Positions 54,157 through 62,026 of a stretch of DNA of 64,000 nt are shown here, piece after piece. Numbering within the stretch: the first letter of the stretch is position 1; every line of letters starts with the position of its first letter. Origin of the DNA: CAYNHF01 sp964397045 (GTDB taxonomy: Bacteria > Actinomycetota > Acidimicrobiia > Spongiisociales > UBA5794); the NCBI GenBank assembly GCA_964397045.1, contig CAYNHF010000028.1, positions 26,610 to 90,609 of the forward strand, written 5' to 3'. The translations under genes and the position numbers were made by a program. Below the pieces are notes generated by a model that made no database searches, was not told where the DNA came from, and saw only the letters and a program-made list of their open reading frames with translations.

Positions 54157-54231
54157 TTGCGCAGGCGTCTTGGTGCCCGCTACTTCGTTCGCACTGTTTC
54201 GTACCGGCTTCGGACGGTGCGGGTGCAGGCC

Positions 54232-55590
54232 TCACACGACGGGCGTGTCGCGTCCCATGTCGGCGAACAGCGTGAATTCGGGGAGGAACGTCATGTCGAC
54301 TCGACCGACCGCGCCTTGCCGGTGCTTGGCGATGTTGATCTCCGCGATGCCCTTCGTCTCCTGGGCTTCGGGGTGGTAGTACTCGTGCCGGTAGATGAAG
54401 AGCACCACATCCGCGTCCTGTTCGATGGCTCCAGATTCGCGCAGGTCACCTAGCCGGGGCCTCTTGTCCTCTCTGCTCTCCAGCGACCGGTTCAGCTGTG
54501 ATACTCCAATCACGGGTACGTTCAACTCTCGAGCCAGGTTCTTGAGCTGGCGGCTGATCGCAGCGATCTCCTGTTGCCGATTCTCGCCCTGGGTGCCCTG
54601 CATGAGTTGGAGGTAGTCGACGATCAGCAGGTCGAGCCCGGGACGACGTCGCATCCGGCGTGCCTTGGCCCGGATCTCAGTGACGGTGAGGCCCGGAGAG
54701 TCGTCGACGTAGATCGGTTTCTTGTAGAGCACACTCGCGGCGTTGGAGAGCTTGGTGAAGTCGGACTCGGTGAGACGTCCGGTCCGGAGTCGCTGGGAGT
54801 CGATGCGGCCCTGGGCACACAGCATGCGGCTCACGATCTCCTCCCGGCTCATCTCGAGTGAGAAGATCGCAACCGCCTTGTCCTGCACCGCGACGTTCTG
54901 TGCGATGTTCAGCGCCAGGGCGGTCTTGCCCATGCCCGGTCTGGCGGCAACGACGAGAAGGTTGGTTGGATGCAGTCCGGCGAGTTTCGTGTCGAGGTCG
55001 CGATACCCGGTGGCAATACCCGTGACCTCGTCGCCTCGACGGTTGAGCTCTTCTGCCTTCTCGATCGCGGGGCCGAGCAGCGGGTCGATGGGGGCCAGGC
55101 CCTCCCCGATGCGTCGCTCCGAAACGGCGAAGACTGCCTGTTCGGCTTTGTCGAGTACTTCGCTGATCGGCTCACGCATCGAACCGGCGAGCCCACCAAG
55201 TTGACCGCCTACCCGCAACAGCCGACGCCTCAACGCGTGCTCTTCGACTATCCCCGCGTAGTAGTCGACATTCGAGGCAGTCGGTACTGCATCGATGAGC
55301 GCGGTGAGGAAGCCGACTCCACCGACCCGCTCAAGTGCGCCGCTGCGCCGCAAACCCTCTGAGAGGGTGACGGCGTCGATCGGTTCGTTGGCGTCGAAAA
55401 GATCTACCACAGCCTGGAAGATGGCCTGATGGGTCGGCCGGTAGAAGTCCTCGGGGTGCAGTTTCTCGAGTGCGATATTGGCGGCATCTGCCGACATCAG
55501 CACAGCCCCGAGCACCGACTCTTCGGCCTCAGCGCTGTGCGGGGGCGTCGTCAAGCCGCGCCCGGACTCGCGTTCCACCACGGTTGTCAC
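54232..55590 (-). CDS. dnaB: Replicative DNA helicase DnaB
   Basis: The 452-residue hexameric helicase loads at the origin and unwinds DNA ahead of DNA polymerase. The N-terminal domain begins PPHSAEAEESVLGAVLMS. The RecA-like core carries Walker A LVVAARPGMGKTALALNIAQ, FSLEMSREEIVSRMLCAQGR, Walker B LDLLIVDYLQLMQGTQGENR, VIGVSQLNRSLESREDKRPR and LRESGAIEQDADVVLFIYRH. No intein is present, unlike in some actinobacteria. It follows the rpsF-rplI cluster after a 220-base gap. Confidence 0.97.
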   Translation of the reverse strand: MTTVVERESGRGLTTPPHSAEAEESVLGAVLMSADAANIALEKLHPEDFYRPTHQAIFQAVVDLFDANEPIDAVTLSEGLRRSGALERVGGVGFLTALIDAVPTASNVDYYAGIVEEHALRRRLLRVGGQLGGLAGSMREPISEVLDKAEQAVFAVSERRIGEGLAPIDPLLGPAIEKAEELNRRGDEVTGIATGYRDLDTKLAGLHPTNLLVVAARPGMGKTALALNIAQNVAVQDKAVAIFSLEMSREEIVSRMLCAQGRIDSQRLRTGRLTESDFTKLSNAASVLYKKPIYVDDSPGLTVTEIRAKARRMRRRPGLDLLIVDYLQLMQGTQGENRQQEIAAISRQLKNLARELNVPVIGVSQLNRSLESREDKRPRLGDLRESGAIEQDADVVLFIYRHEYYHPEAQETKGIAEINIAKHRQGAVGRVDMTFLPEFTLFADMGRDTPVV

Positions 55591-55810
55591 GTGTGTACTC
55601 CCGTCCTCTCAGTTCGTACTGTGACCCGTCCCAGTGTGCAGTCCCGGTGTGACAGGAACGCGCGCTGCCCGCATGGACGATGTCGCCGGGGAAGGCCCAG
55701 GAGTGTACGGGGCAACCGCCGCCGTCGAAAGCCGTATGCCTGCTGGGTTTTCGCGCTCGGCCCGGTACGCGAAAAAAGTCCTCGATTCGGCCCGGCCGGC
55801 GGACAGATGC

Positions 55811-56263
55811 TCAGGCGGGAATCACGTCCAGGGTGACCGTGAACTCGACATCGGCGTGGGGTTGCACGGCGACCTCGTGGAGTCCGATCTCCTTGATCGG
55901 CTCGTCGACCTTGATCATGGATCGCTCGACCTCGACACCAGTGAACTTCTTGATCGCTTCGGTGATATCCGGCGCGCCGATCGAGCCAAAGAGTTTGCCT
56001 TCGTCTCCAGAGCGTGCTGCCACCACAACACGGGCCCCGATCAGCGACTGTGCCAACGCATCTGCCTCGGACCGAGCCCGTCGCACGGCCTCCTCACGCG
56101 CCTGGCGCATACCTTCGGCCTGCTTGACTGCACCCCGGGTAGCCGGAACCGCCATCGAGCGTGGCACGAGATAGTTCCGCGCGTATCCATCAGCAACCTC
56201 GACGATCTCGCCCTTCGTGCCCAGATCCTGAACGTCCTGGATGAGAATCAGCTTGGTCGGCAT
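55811..56263 (-). CDS. rplI: 50S ribosomal protein L9
   Basis: A 150-residue L9 with the standard start KLILIQDVQDLGTKGEIVEV, ADGYARNYLVPRSMAVPATR, a central helix (about 40-75) and the C-terminal domain ending VQPHADVEFTVTLDVIPA. It binds 23S rRNA near domain V. The ATG overlaps the rpsR stop (TAATG), so translation is coupled. A T-run (seen in the minus strand near 55771-55776) downstream could mark termination before dnaB, but the stem is weak. Confidence 0.97.
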   Translation of the reverse strand: MPTKLILIQDVQDLGTKGEIVEVADGYARNYLVPRSMAVPATRGAVKQAEGMRQAREEAVRRARSEADALAQSLIGARVVVAARSGDEGKLFGSIGAPDITEAIKKFTGVEVERSMIKVDEPIKEIGLHEVAVQPHADVEFTVTLDVIPA

Positions 56264-56526
56264 TACTGGCGCACCTGGGTGTAGGGCAGCAGCGCCATCT
56301 CGCGGGCGTTTTTGATGGCGTTGGCAATCTCACGCTGGTGGGAGGCGCACGACCCAGTCACGCGACGCGCCCGAATCTTGCCGCGGTCAGACATGAACTT
56401 GCGCAGCAGGGCCACCTCCTTGTAGTCGATCTTTGCTGCGTCCTTGCGGCAGAACTGGCAAACCTTCTTCTTACGACGGCTGTCGGCAAAGGGCCGACGC
56501 CGCTTGGTTCTCTGTCCCGGGGGCAT
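56263..56526 (-). CDS. rpsR: 30S ribosomal protein S18 (Cys-containing form)
   Basis: An 87-residue S18 with a basic N-terminus (PPGQRTKRRRPFADSRRKKK), then VCQFCRKDAAKIDYKEVALL and RARRVTGSCASHQREIANAI. The CxxC plus C/H residues are the zinc-binding (C+) form, as opposed to the C- paralogue seen in some actinobacteria under zinc limitation. It binds S6 in the small-subunit platform. It lies between ssb and rplI in the conserved operon. Confidence 0.97.
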   Translation of the reverse strand: MPPGQRTKRRRPFADSRRKKKVCQFCRKDAAKIDYKEVALLRKFMSDRGKIRARRVTGSCASHQREIANAIKNAREMALLPYTQVRQ

Positions 56527-56565
56527 GTTTCCTGGTCCTCCTGTGTAAGGGTGGTGAAGCGGTGG

Positions 56566-57012
56566 CTAGAACGGGGCCTCGTCGGGACCCCAGTCGTCCT
56601 TGGCAACGGGAGCGGCGGGAGTCGACGAGGCGCCGCCTCCGAAGTCGCTGCCGCCGGAGCGGGGGGTGCGGGTCACCGAAGCGGTCGCCCAACGCAGTGA
56701 CGGTCCGAGGTCGTCGATGCGAATCTCGACCACAGAACGCTTGTCGCCTTCCTGGGTCTCCCAGGTGCGCTGCTCCAAGCTGCCGGTGACGATGATGCGG
56801 GAGCCCTTCTGAAGTGACTCAGCCGCGTTCTCTGCCATGTCACGCCAGGCGGTGCCACCGAAGAAGCTGGTCTCCTCCTGCCACTCGCCGTCCTTCTGGT
56901 AGCGGCGATTGACGGCGAAACGGATCTTCGCCATTGCCACTCCCGAAGGAGTGAAGCGGAGTTCCGGATCCTCGACGAGGTTGCCGACCAAAGTCACGTT
57001 GTTGTCTCTCAT
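56566..57012 (-). CDS. ssb: Single-stranded DNA-binding protein
   Basis: From ATG 57012 the product is 148 residues. The OB fold starts MRDNNVTLVGNLVEDPELRF, followed by RFAVNRRYQKDGEWQEETSF and SRIIVTGSLEQRTWETQEGD. A flexible Gly/Ser/Pro-rich linker leads to the acidic tip KDDWGPDEAPF, the usual docking site for repair and replication partners. An upstream in-frame ATG at 57054 adds residues not seen in SSBs. The gene order rpsF-ssb-rpsR-rplI is conserved in bacteria. Confidence 0.97.
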   Translation of the reverse strand: MRDNNVTLVGNLVEDPELRFTPSGVAMAKIRFAVNRRYQKDGEWQEETSFFGGTAWRDMAENAAESLQKGSRIIVTGSLEQRTWETQEGDKRSVVEIRIDDLGPSLRWATASVTRTPRSGGSDFGGGASSTPAAPVAKDDWGPDEAPF

Positions 57013-57087
57013 GCTGTATCTCGCTCTCTCTGAGGCGTCCCTACACCGCGGCAATCAGTGTGCCTGCGGGCTGTGACACATCAGCAA

Positions 57088-57372
57088 TCAGGTCCCGCTG
57101 CGAAGGATCTTGTGGCGCACGACGGTGTCGGAAAGGGCCAGGGCACGATCGAGGCGGTTGATCAACTCAACATCGCCATCGAAGTCGACTACCGAGTAGT
57201 ACCCCTCGTTGATGTGGTCGATCTCATAGGCGAAGCGGCGCTTCCCCCAGAAATCGGATTCGGAAACAGATCCAACCTCGGCGATGGCGGTCTCGACGTC
57301 GCCGACGGCGGAACGAACGTCGGCTTCAGCCAACTCGGGCCGATGGATCATCATCAGCTCATATGAACGCAT
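57088..57372 (-). CDS. rpsF: 30S ribosomal protein S6
   Basis: A 94-residue S6 with the start MRSYELMMIHRPELAEADVR and the later KRRFAYEIDHINEGYYSVVD, FDGDVELINRLDRALALSD. AGGAGG lies five bases before the ATG. First gene of the rpsF-ssb-rpsR-rplI operon; S6 pairs with S18 in the 30S platform. The C-terminal extension found in some homologues is absent. Confidence 0.97.
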   Translation of the reverse strand: MRSYELMMIHRPELAEADVRSAVGDVETAIAEVGSVSESDFWGKRRFAYEIDHINEGYYSVVDFDGDVELINRLDRALALSDTVVRHKILRSGT

Positions 57373-57405
57373 TCATACCTCCTGTGGACAGTCGCTCACG
57401 CGAAA

Positions 57406-57429
57406 GGCCCCCGGACCGATGCCGGGAGC
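57406..57429 (-). promoter_or_regulatory. Hairpin in the rpsF leader
   Basis: CCCGG (57410-57414) and CCGGG (57422-57426) close a 7-base loop about 35-65 bases upstream of rpsF, with extra GC pairs possible on both sides. In many bacteria the rpsF leader holds an RNA element bound by the S6:S18 complex for autoregulation. The position fits, but I could not match the conserved CCG-containing bulge with confidence. Confidence 0.3.
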
Positions 57430-57511
57430 AGGGGTTCATAACGGACGGCAGTGTAACCGGGGTCTGGGGCCAAAGGGAAGACGGTCTAGCGAATCGATCA
57501 AGATCGGCCGT

Positions 57512-58024
57512 TCACCCCGTCCGCCAATCGAGCTTTGCATCCGGTGGAAGATCGACCAACGCCCCTTGCGCAGCCTCCAGCGCATATCGATACGGGGCGT
57601 CCGCCGCATAGGCTTCACACGGCTTCGTTGGACACGGCACCATCTGGCCGAGCGACACAAGTTCACCCTCCGCGGTGAAGAAGGCAACGTCGAGCGGGAT
57701 CAGCGTGTCCAGCATGTGGAACGTGGCGGTGGTGTCATCAGAGAACGCAAACAGCATGCCGTCCAGTCCTCCCAGGTCGGTGACCCCCATCAGCCCCTGC
57801 GCCCGCAGGCCGCGTGTGTCGGCAACGGCGACCGACCAGGGACGGCCGTCAACGTCTATCACAGTGAAGTCGAATCCCTCGAGTTGGCTCGGAATCGTCA
57901 GCGGCGCAGCCGACTCGACTGGGGGGTCGGTGAGGTCCAACTCGGTACCCCCGCCTGTCCCACACGCGACGAATCCCAGCGTCGTGCCGGCGACCAGCCA
58001 AGTGAGCGTGCGTGAGAGCGTCAT
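57512..58024 (-). CDS. DUF192 family lipoprotein
   Basis: A 170-residue protein whose N-terminus (LTWLVAGTTLGFVACGTGGG) is a lipoprotein signal with the lipobox Cys, so it is anchored outside the membrane. The DUF192 domain (about 55-165) shows VAVADTRGLRAQGLMGVTDL, GMLFAFSDDTTATFHMLDTL, IPLDVAFFTAEGELVSLGQM and EAAQGALVDLPPDAKLDW. The family is a small beta-barrel of unknown function. It lies on the same strand as and upstream of the rpsF operon. Confidence 0.9.
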   Translation of the reverse strand: MTLSRTLTWLVAGTTLGFVACGTGGGTELDLTDPPVESAAPLTIPSQLEGFDFTVIDVDGRPWSVAVADTRGLRAQGLMGVTDLGGLDGMLFAFSDDTTATFHMLDTLIPLDVAFFTAEGELVSLGQMVPCPTKPCEAYAADAPYRYALEAAQGALVDLPPDAKLDWRTG

Positions 58025-58063
58025 CGTCGCGACGTTACCGGCGGGCCGGCTCTACCTCGGCTC

Positions 58064-58110
58064 GTTCTTGCCACAACAGCGGGATATGCACCGCCGGGGG
58101 ACGCAAGAAC
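58064..58110 (-). repeat. 48-nt dispersed palindrome, copy 6 (47 nt)
   Basis: Left arm GTTCTTGCCACA (58064-58075, diverged) and right arm GGGACGCAAGAAC (58098-58110). Its centre GCGGGATATGCACCGCC aligns with the reverse complement of the centre of the copies at 18.4 kb, showing that they are one family in opposite orientation. First of a tandem pair between the DUF192 and panB genes. Confidence 0.85.
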
Positions 58111-58132
58111 AACTCCAACTCTCACGGTCTTC

Positions 58133-58180
58133 GTTCTTCCTTAAGACAGCGGGATATCCACCGCCGGGGGAAGCAAGAAC
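58133..58180 (-). repeat. 48-nt dispersed palindrome, copy 7
   Basis: Left arm GTTCTTCCTTAAG and right arm GGGAAGCAAGAAC (58168-58180). Its right end lies exactly 70 bases after that of copy 6, and the centre GCGGGATATCCACCGCC differs from copy 6 by one base, so this is a 70-bp tandem duplication like the one at 18.4 kb. Confidence 0.85.
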
Positions 58181-58191
58181 AAGAGGAGTGA

Positions 58192-59097
58192 CTACTTCTC
58201 CATCGCCTCGTCTGCCATCAAATCATCTGCGGCGATGGTTTGATCGGTGCGGCGCCGGCTCATCTCACGCAAGATGAACTCTGACTCCTCCGGCATGTGA
58301 TAGGTCTCAGCAGCAGAAGGAAAGGCGCCGCTCTCGATGTCTGCATAGAACGCCTCAAGCGCAGCCACCGCGTCTTCTGCCAGGTTGGCGTACTGACGCA
58401 CGAATTTGGGGAGATAGTCGCCCCCGCCGAGGCCGAGCAGGTCGTGAATTACGAGCACCTGGCCGTCGCACCCCGCCCCGGCACCGATTCCGATCGTAGG
58501 AACTCCCACCTCGGCAGTCACCAACTCTGCCAGCACGTCCGGGACCCCTTCGAGCACGATGGCAAACACACCCGCGTCTTCGAGCGCCTTGGCATCCGAG
58601 ATCAGGTCGTATGCCTGATCTGCTTGTTTCCCCTGCACCCGGAAGCCGCCCATCGCGTGGACAGATTGTGGGGTCAACCCCAGGTGACCCATCACTGGGA
58701 TTTCGGCAGAGAGCACCGCCTTGATCATTGCCAGACGCTTGCGGCCCCCCTCCAGCTTGACCGCGCCGGCACCACCCTCTCGGACGAACCGGCCTGCGTT
58801 TCGCACGGTGTCCTCGGGGCTGGTGTGGTAGCTGAGCCACGGCATATCGCCCACGATCAGCGCCCGCGGTCGGGCGCGAGCAACGGCTGCGGTGTGATGC
58901 ACCATGACGTCGACACTGACGCTCAACGTGTCCTCGAATCCGAGCACCACGTTGGCCAGTGAGTCGCCGACCAGGATGATGTCGGTGCCGGCGCGATCCG
59001 CGATCTTGGCTAGGGGGAAGTCGTAGGCGGTGATCATCTTGATCCGGGGTCCGCCCTTACGCGCCACGATATCGGGCGCCGTGAGGTTCTGAGCCAT
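58192..59097 (-). CDS. panB: 3-methyl-2-oxobutanoate hydroxymethyltransferase
   Basis: From ATG 59097 the product is 301 residues; the frame to 59175 adds an unlikely leader. The TIM-barrel enzyme transfers a hydroxymethyl group from methylene-tetrahydrofolate to 2-oxoisovalerate, the first step to pantothenate. It shows KMITAYDFPLAKIADRAGTD, the metal-binding Asp in ILVGDSLANVVLGFEDT, MPWLSYHTSPEDTVRNAGRF, VMGHLGLTPQSVHAMGGFRV and TIGIGAGAGCDGQVLVIHDL. The tail beyond residue 270 is longer than usual. Confidence 0.95.
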   Translation of the reverse strand: MAQNLTAPDIVARKGGPRIKMITAYDFPLAKIADRAGTDIILVGDSLANVVLGFEDTLSVSVDVMVHHTAAVARARPRALIVGDMPWLSYHTSPEDTVRNAGRFVREGGAGAVKLEGGRKRLAMIKAVLSAEIPVMGHLGLTPQSVHAMGGFRVQGKQADQAYDLISDAKALEDAGVFAIVLEGVPDVLAELVTAEVGVPTIGIGAGAGCDGQVLVIHDLLGLGGGDYLPKFVRQYANLAEDAVAALEAFYADIESGAFPSAAETYHMPEESEFILREMSRRRTDQTIAADDLMADEAMEK

Positions 59098-59295
59098 GGT
59101 GCGATTTCCTCTCTCCCCACCGTCTGAGGTTGGGGGACACGCATCGGTTGTCCTCTGGGCCGGAAATGGCATCAACCGCCTGATCCAGGTCGCTCGTGCC
59201 GATCCGTGATCCTCAACCCTACCGCGACACCCCGCATTCCGTCTCTCCGGAGCCCTTCCTGGCGGCCGTGGACGCCGCTGGGTAGGTTCTCAGAC

Positions 59296-59775
59296 ATGGC
59301 TCGCAGAAACATCACCATGAACCCAGAAGAGATCCACCGATTCCTCGCTGCACCGAGAACCCTCCAGGTGGTGACCATCGGAAAGGACGGTCATCCCCAC
59401 GCTGCTCCGATGTGGTACGTACTGCGAGATGATGAGATCTGGTTCCGATCATTCACCAAGTCGCAGAAGATCGTCAATCTGATGCGGGATCCACGCGTTA
59501 CCGTTCTCGCTGAGGATGGATTCGCCTATTCCGAACTGCGCGGGGTCATGATCCAGGGCCGCGCCCAACTCTCCAGTGACCCGGCCCTCATCGTGGGCCT
59601 CTATGCCGAGATCGCCGGCCGCTACCCGATGGTGGACGACGAGGTGGTTGAAGATCTCGACCCCGCCGCCATCGAGACGTCTTTCGGGCGCTTCGCAGAG
59701 AAGAACACCGCAGTACGCGTGGTCCCCGGCCGCATCATTTCGTGGGACCACCGCAAGATCGGCGGCGGCTACTAG
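59296..59775 (+). CDS. PPOX-class F420-dependent oxidoreductase
   Basis: A 159-residue protein from ATG 59296. The split-barrel flavin/F420-binding fold reads NPEEIHRFLAAPRTLQVVTI, GKDGHPHAAPMWYVLRDDEI, WFRSFTKSQKIVNLMRDPRV and GVMIQGRAQLSSDP. Such enzymes use deazaflavin F420H2 (common in actinobacteria) to reduce small substrates or biliverdin-like compounds. Its 3' end faces the FMN reductase gene. Confidence 0.88.
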   Translation: MARRNITMNPEEIHRFLAAPRTLQVVTIGKDGHPHAAPMWYVLRDDEIWFRSFTKSQKIVNLMRDPRVTVLAEDGFAYSELRGVMIQGRAQLSSDPALIVGLYAEIAGRYPMVDDEVVEDLDPAAIETSFGRFAEKNTAVRVVPGRIISWDHRKIGGGY

Positions 59776-59787
59776 AGCCGGCCCCTC

Positions 59788-59835
59788 GTTCTTGCGTACC
59801 CAGCCGGGACCTACGCCGCACAACGACACAAGAAC
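59788..59835 (+). repeat. 48-nt dispersed palindrome, copy 8
   Basis: Left arm GTTCTTGCGTACC (59788-59800) and right arm ACGACACAAGAAC (59823-59835), 48 nt in total, in the 69-base gap between the convergent PPOX and FMN reductase genes. The centre keeps the CGGGACCTACGCCG pattern. Confidence 0.8.
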
Positions 59836-59844
59836 GGGGACCTC

Positions 59845-60693
59845 TCACCCAGTCGGGGAGGCGGTACCTGCGAGCACGTTAGCGAGTGATGCAGCTTCAA
59901 ACCCCTGGACCACGGGGACCCCGAGGTCGGCGGCGAATTCATCAACCAGCTCCCTGGACCCGGATTCGACCCCTTCCCCGACGAGGACCACCTCGAATGG
60001 ACGTTGTTTCAAGGCTCCGAGTGCCTCATCGTCGGAGAACGCGGCGATCGGACGATGCCCCTGCGCCTTCAGCATCGCCATCGCCTGGCGCACGCGGTCC
60101 TCGTGAATGTCCACCACCAGCACCCTGGCCGCGTTGCGACGCGAGCCGAGGATCTTTCGGTGCAGCCCCGCCATGAGGCGCCGGATCTGATCAGCAGCGC
60201 GCTCGTCTGTGAACTGCCCGTCATCGTCGAACTTCGAGAACACCCCGGTGACCAGCACTTGCGGTGAGTCGACGAGTTGCATCCGGTTGTGCCGTGTCAT
60301 GTCGCGTAGGTGCTCCTGTGATCGCAGCCCGCCGAGGCGACCGGCGCCGCTGATCATGGCAGCTGGGGCTCGATCGAGTGGGGAAGGGCTGCGTGACAAC
60401 CAGTCGAACGCGTTCTTCAGGGCGCCGGTCACCGAGTAGTTGTACTCGGGCGTGGCGAAGAGAATGCCGTCTGCTGCGGCGACCTGCAGACGCAACCGGG
60501 CGACCGGACCCGGGATGCCAAAGGTGGCCTCGTCGTCACGGTTGTAGAGAGGCAGATCGGAGATGTCTGCCACCTCCAGATCGACGCCAGCCGGGACGAC
60601 GGCAGCGGCGACCTGCAGCAACTGTGTGTTGTATGAGTCCCGGCGCAGGCTGCCGGATATGCCGATGATCTTGATCCTTCGCTGGATGTCCAT
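59845..60693 (-). CDS. NADPH-dependent FMN reductase fused to a degenerate receiver-like domain
   Basis: From ATG 60693 the product is 282 residues. Residues 1-185 are the flavodoxin-like FMN reductase: IIGISGSLRRDSYNTQLLQV (FMN phosphate loop), ADISDLPLYNRDDEATFGIP and FATPEYNYSVTGALKNAFDW. Residues about 195-282 form a CheY-like alpha/beta unit (VLVVDIHEDRVRQAMAMLKA, then LKQRPFEVVLVGEGVESGSR) in which the phosphoacceptor Asp position reads G. So the added domain probably cannot be phosphorylated and may serve as a docking domain. It supplies reduced flavin; the partner is unknown. It is divergent from the flavin reductase at 60781. Confidence 0.85.
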   Translation of the reverse strand: MDIQRRIKIIGISGSLRRDSYNTQLLQVAAAVVPAGVDLEVADISDLPLYNRDDEATFGIPGPVARLRLQVAAADGILFATPEYNYSVTGALKNAFDWLSRSPSPLDRAPAAMISGAGRLGGLRSQEHLRDMTRHNRMQLVDSPQVLVTGVFSKFDDDGQFTDERAADQIRRLMAGLHRKILGSRRNAARVLVVDIHEDRVRQAMAMLKAQGHRPIAAFSDDEALGALKQRPFEVVLVGEGVESGSRELVDEFAADLGVPVVQGFEAASLANVLAGTASPTG

Positions 60694-60780
60694 GGTTCTC
60701 ACGCTCAGACTCTGGGAATGTCCCTGTCGCCAGCTCGCGAACTGCCGGATGCATTCCCCAGCCGGATTAGCGTGCACCGG

Positions 60781-61404
60781 GTGAACCCGCCGCCAGCCAA
60801 AACCGACTTCGTCGCAGCGGCTCTCGATCCTATCGATCGGTACAAACTGCTCACCGGTCTTGTCGTGCCCCGGCCCATCGGATGGATCGGCTCCGTCGAT
60901 GGTGCCGGAGTGCGTAACCTTGCCCCGTTCTCGTTCTTCAATGTCGTATCCGGGACTCCTCCGACGGTCCTCTTCTCCCCCGGACGTCGCGACGGAAGAC
61001 CCAAAGACACGCTCGCCAACGTGCAGCAGACCCGGGAATTCACCGTCAACGTGGTGTCCGAGCACGTGGCGGAAGCGATGAACGCCACTGCAGCAGCGGT
61101 CGAACCTGCGGCAGACGAATTCGATCTCGCGGGTCTCACTGCCGCGCCGGGAGCGGAGGTCGGCGCCCCACTGGTGGCGGAAGCGCTCGCCAACCTCGAA
61201 TGTCGGGTAGACCGAATCGTCGACCTCGGCGATCCACCTCGCAACTCGGTGGTATTCGGGACCGTCCTCCGCATCCACGTCGCCGAGCATGTGCTCGACG
61301 GCACGCGCGTCGACCCCGTTGCCCTCCGGGCCGTTGGTCGGATGGCAGGCGGCGCCTACACGCGCACGACGGACGGATACTTCGAGATGGAACGCCCGCC
61401 CTAA
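60781..61404 (+). CDS. Flavin reductase-like (FMN-binding split barrel) protein
   Basis: A 207-residue protein from GTG 60781. The flavin reductase domain pattern is YKLLTGLVVPRPIGWIGSVD, VRNLAPFSFFNVVSGTPPTV, LFSPGRRDGRPKDTLANVQQ and TREFTVNVVSEHVAEAMN. The C-terminal end RAVGRMAGGAYTRTTDGYFE is typical of the DIM6/NTAB family. Predicted FMN-binding reductase, possibly part of a two-component monooxygenase. It is convergent with the GNAT gene (12 bases between stops) and divergent from the FMN reductase. Confidence 0.88.
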   Translation: MNPPPAKTDFVAAALDPIDRYKLLTGLVVPRPIGWIGSVDGAGVRNLAPFSFFNVVSGTPPTVLFSPGRRDGRPKDTLANVQQTREFTVNVVSEHVAEAMNATAAAVEPAADEFDLAGLTAAPGAEVGAPLVAEALANLECRVDRIVDLGDPPRNSVVFGTVLRIHVAEHVLDGTRVDPVALRAVGRMAGGAYTRTTDGYFEMERPP

Positions 61405-61416
61405 CCGGACCCGAGT

Positions 61417-61854
61417 TCAGCGCGTTTCGGCACCTCGGTCGAATACCCACTCCATGACGAACGAAGTGTCGCCTCCTCCCGCCCCTGCCGCCTCGTAGAC
61501 TCGCGTCGCCGCTTCGTTGGCAGCCTCGGTCACCACCCACATGCCTCGGCAGCCGGCATTTCGAGCCAGGTCGCGCAGACGCTTCACGAGAGTCGACCCG
61601 ATCCCCCGACCCCGGAACTCCTCGTCGACCCCCAGTTCGTAGAGCAGCACCTCGGGGCCCTTGTCCGGGTGAAGGATCTCGATTCCGGTCACGAAACCTA
61701 CGGGGCGGTCCTCCACGAACGCGACCAGCAAATAATTCCCGGGTCGCGCCAGAAAGTCCAGGGTCCAACCGGGCAGGGGGGTTCGGTCGAACAGACCGCC
61801 GGCACGCATTACGAGGTCGGCGTCGCGGGCACGAAGATGACGGATCTCCACCAC
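61417..61854 (-). CDS. GNAT family N-acetyltransferase
   Basis: A 145-residue protein from GTG 61854. It shows VEIRHLRARDADLVMRAGGL, VAFVEDRPVGFVTGIEILHP and the acetyl-CoA-binding motif LGVDEEFRGRGIGSTLVKRL (R/Q-x-x-G-x-G/A), then WVVTEAANEAATRVYEAAGA. The substrate, a small molecule or a protein N-terminus, cannot be determined. It stands alone upstream of the padR promoter region. Confidence 0.88.
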   Translation of the reverse strand: MVEIRHLRARDADLVMRAGGLFDRTPLPGWTLDFLARPGNYLLVAFVEDRPVGFVTGIEILHPDKGPEVLLYELGVDEEFRGRGIGSTLVKRLRDLARNAGCRGMWVVTEAANEAATRVYEAAGAGGGDTSFVMEWVFDRGAETR

Positions 61855-61981
61855 GCGATCCTATGGCATGCGCCCCACATCCCGTGGCTTCTCCTGGCAA
61901 GCGCGCTCGTTGCACACTGCGGGGCCGTCGCAACCGTATCGCGGCGATACAGGACCAGGGACTCGAGGCCGGAACTAGCCA

Positions 61982-62017
61982 TATATCGATTCGCTATAGT
62001 TATATCGAACCGATATA
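61982..62017 (+). promoter_or_regulatory. Doubled palindromic operator before padR
   Basis: Two copies of a TATATCG-N3-CGATATA palindrome lie at 61982-61998 (second half CGCTATA, one mismatch) and 62001-62017 (perfect). Their starts are 19 bases apart, about two helical turns. The second ends just before the padR start region and overlaps a TATAGT (62014-62019) that could be a -10 box for a leaderless transcript starting near ATG 62027. PadR proteins bind such AT-rich inverted repeats and often repress their own gene. Confidence 0.65.
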
Positions 62018-62026
62018 GTGAGATAC

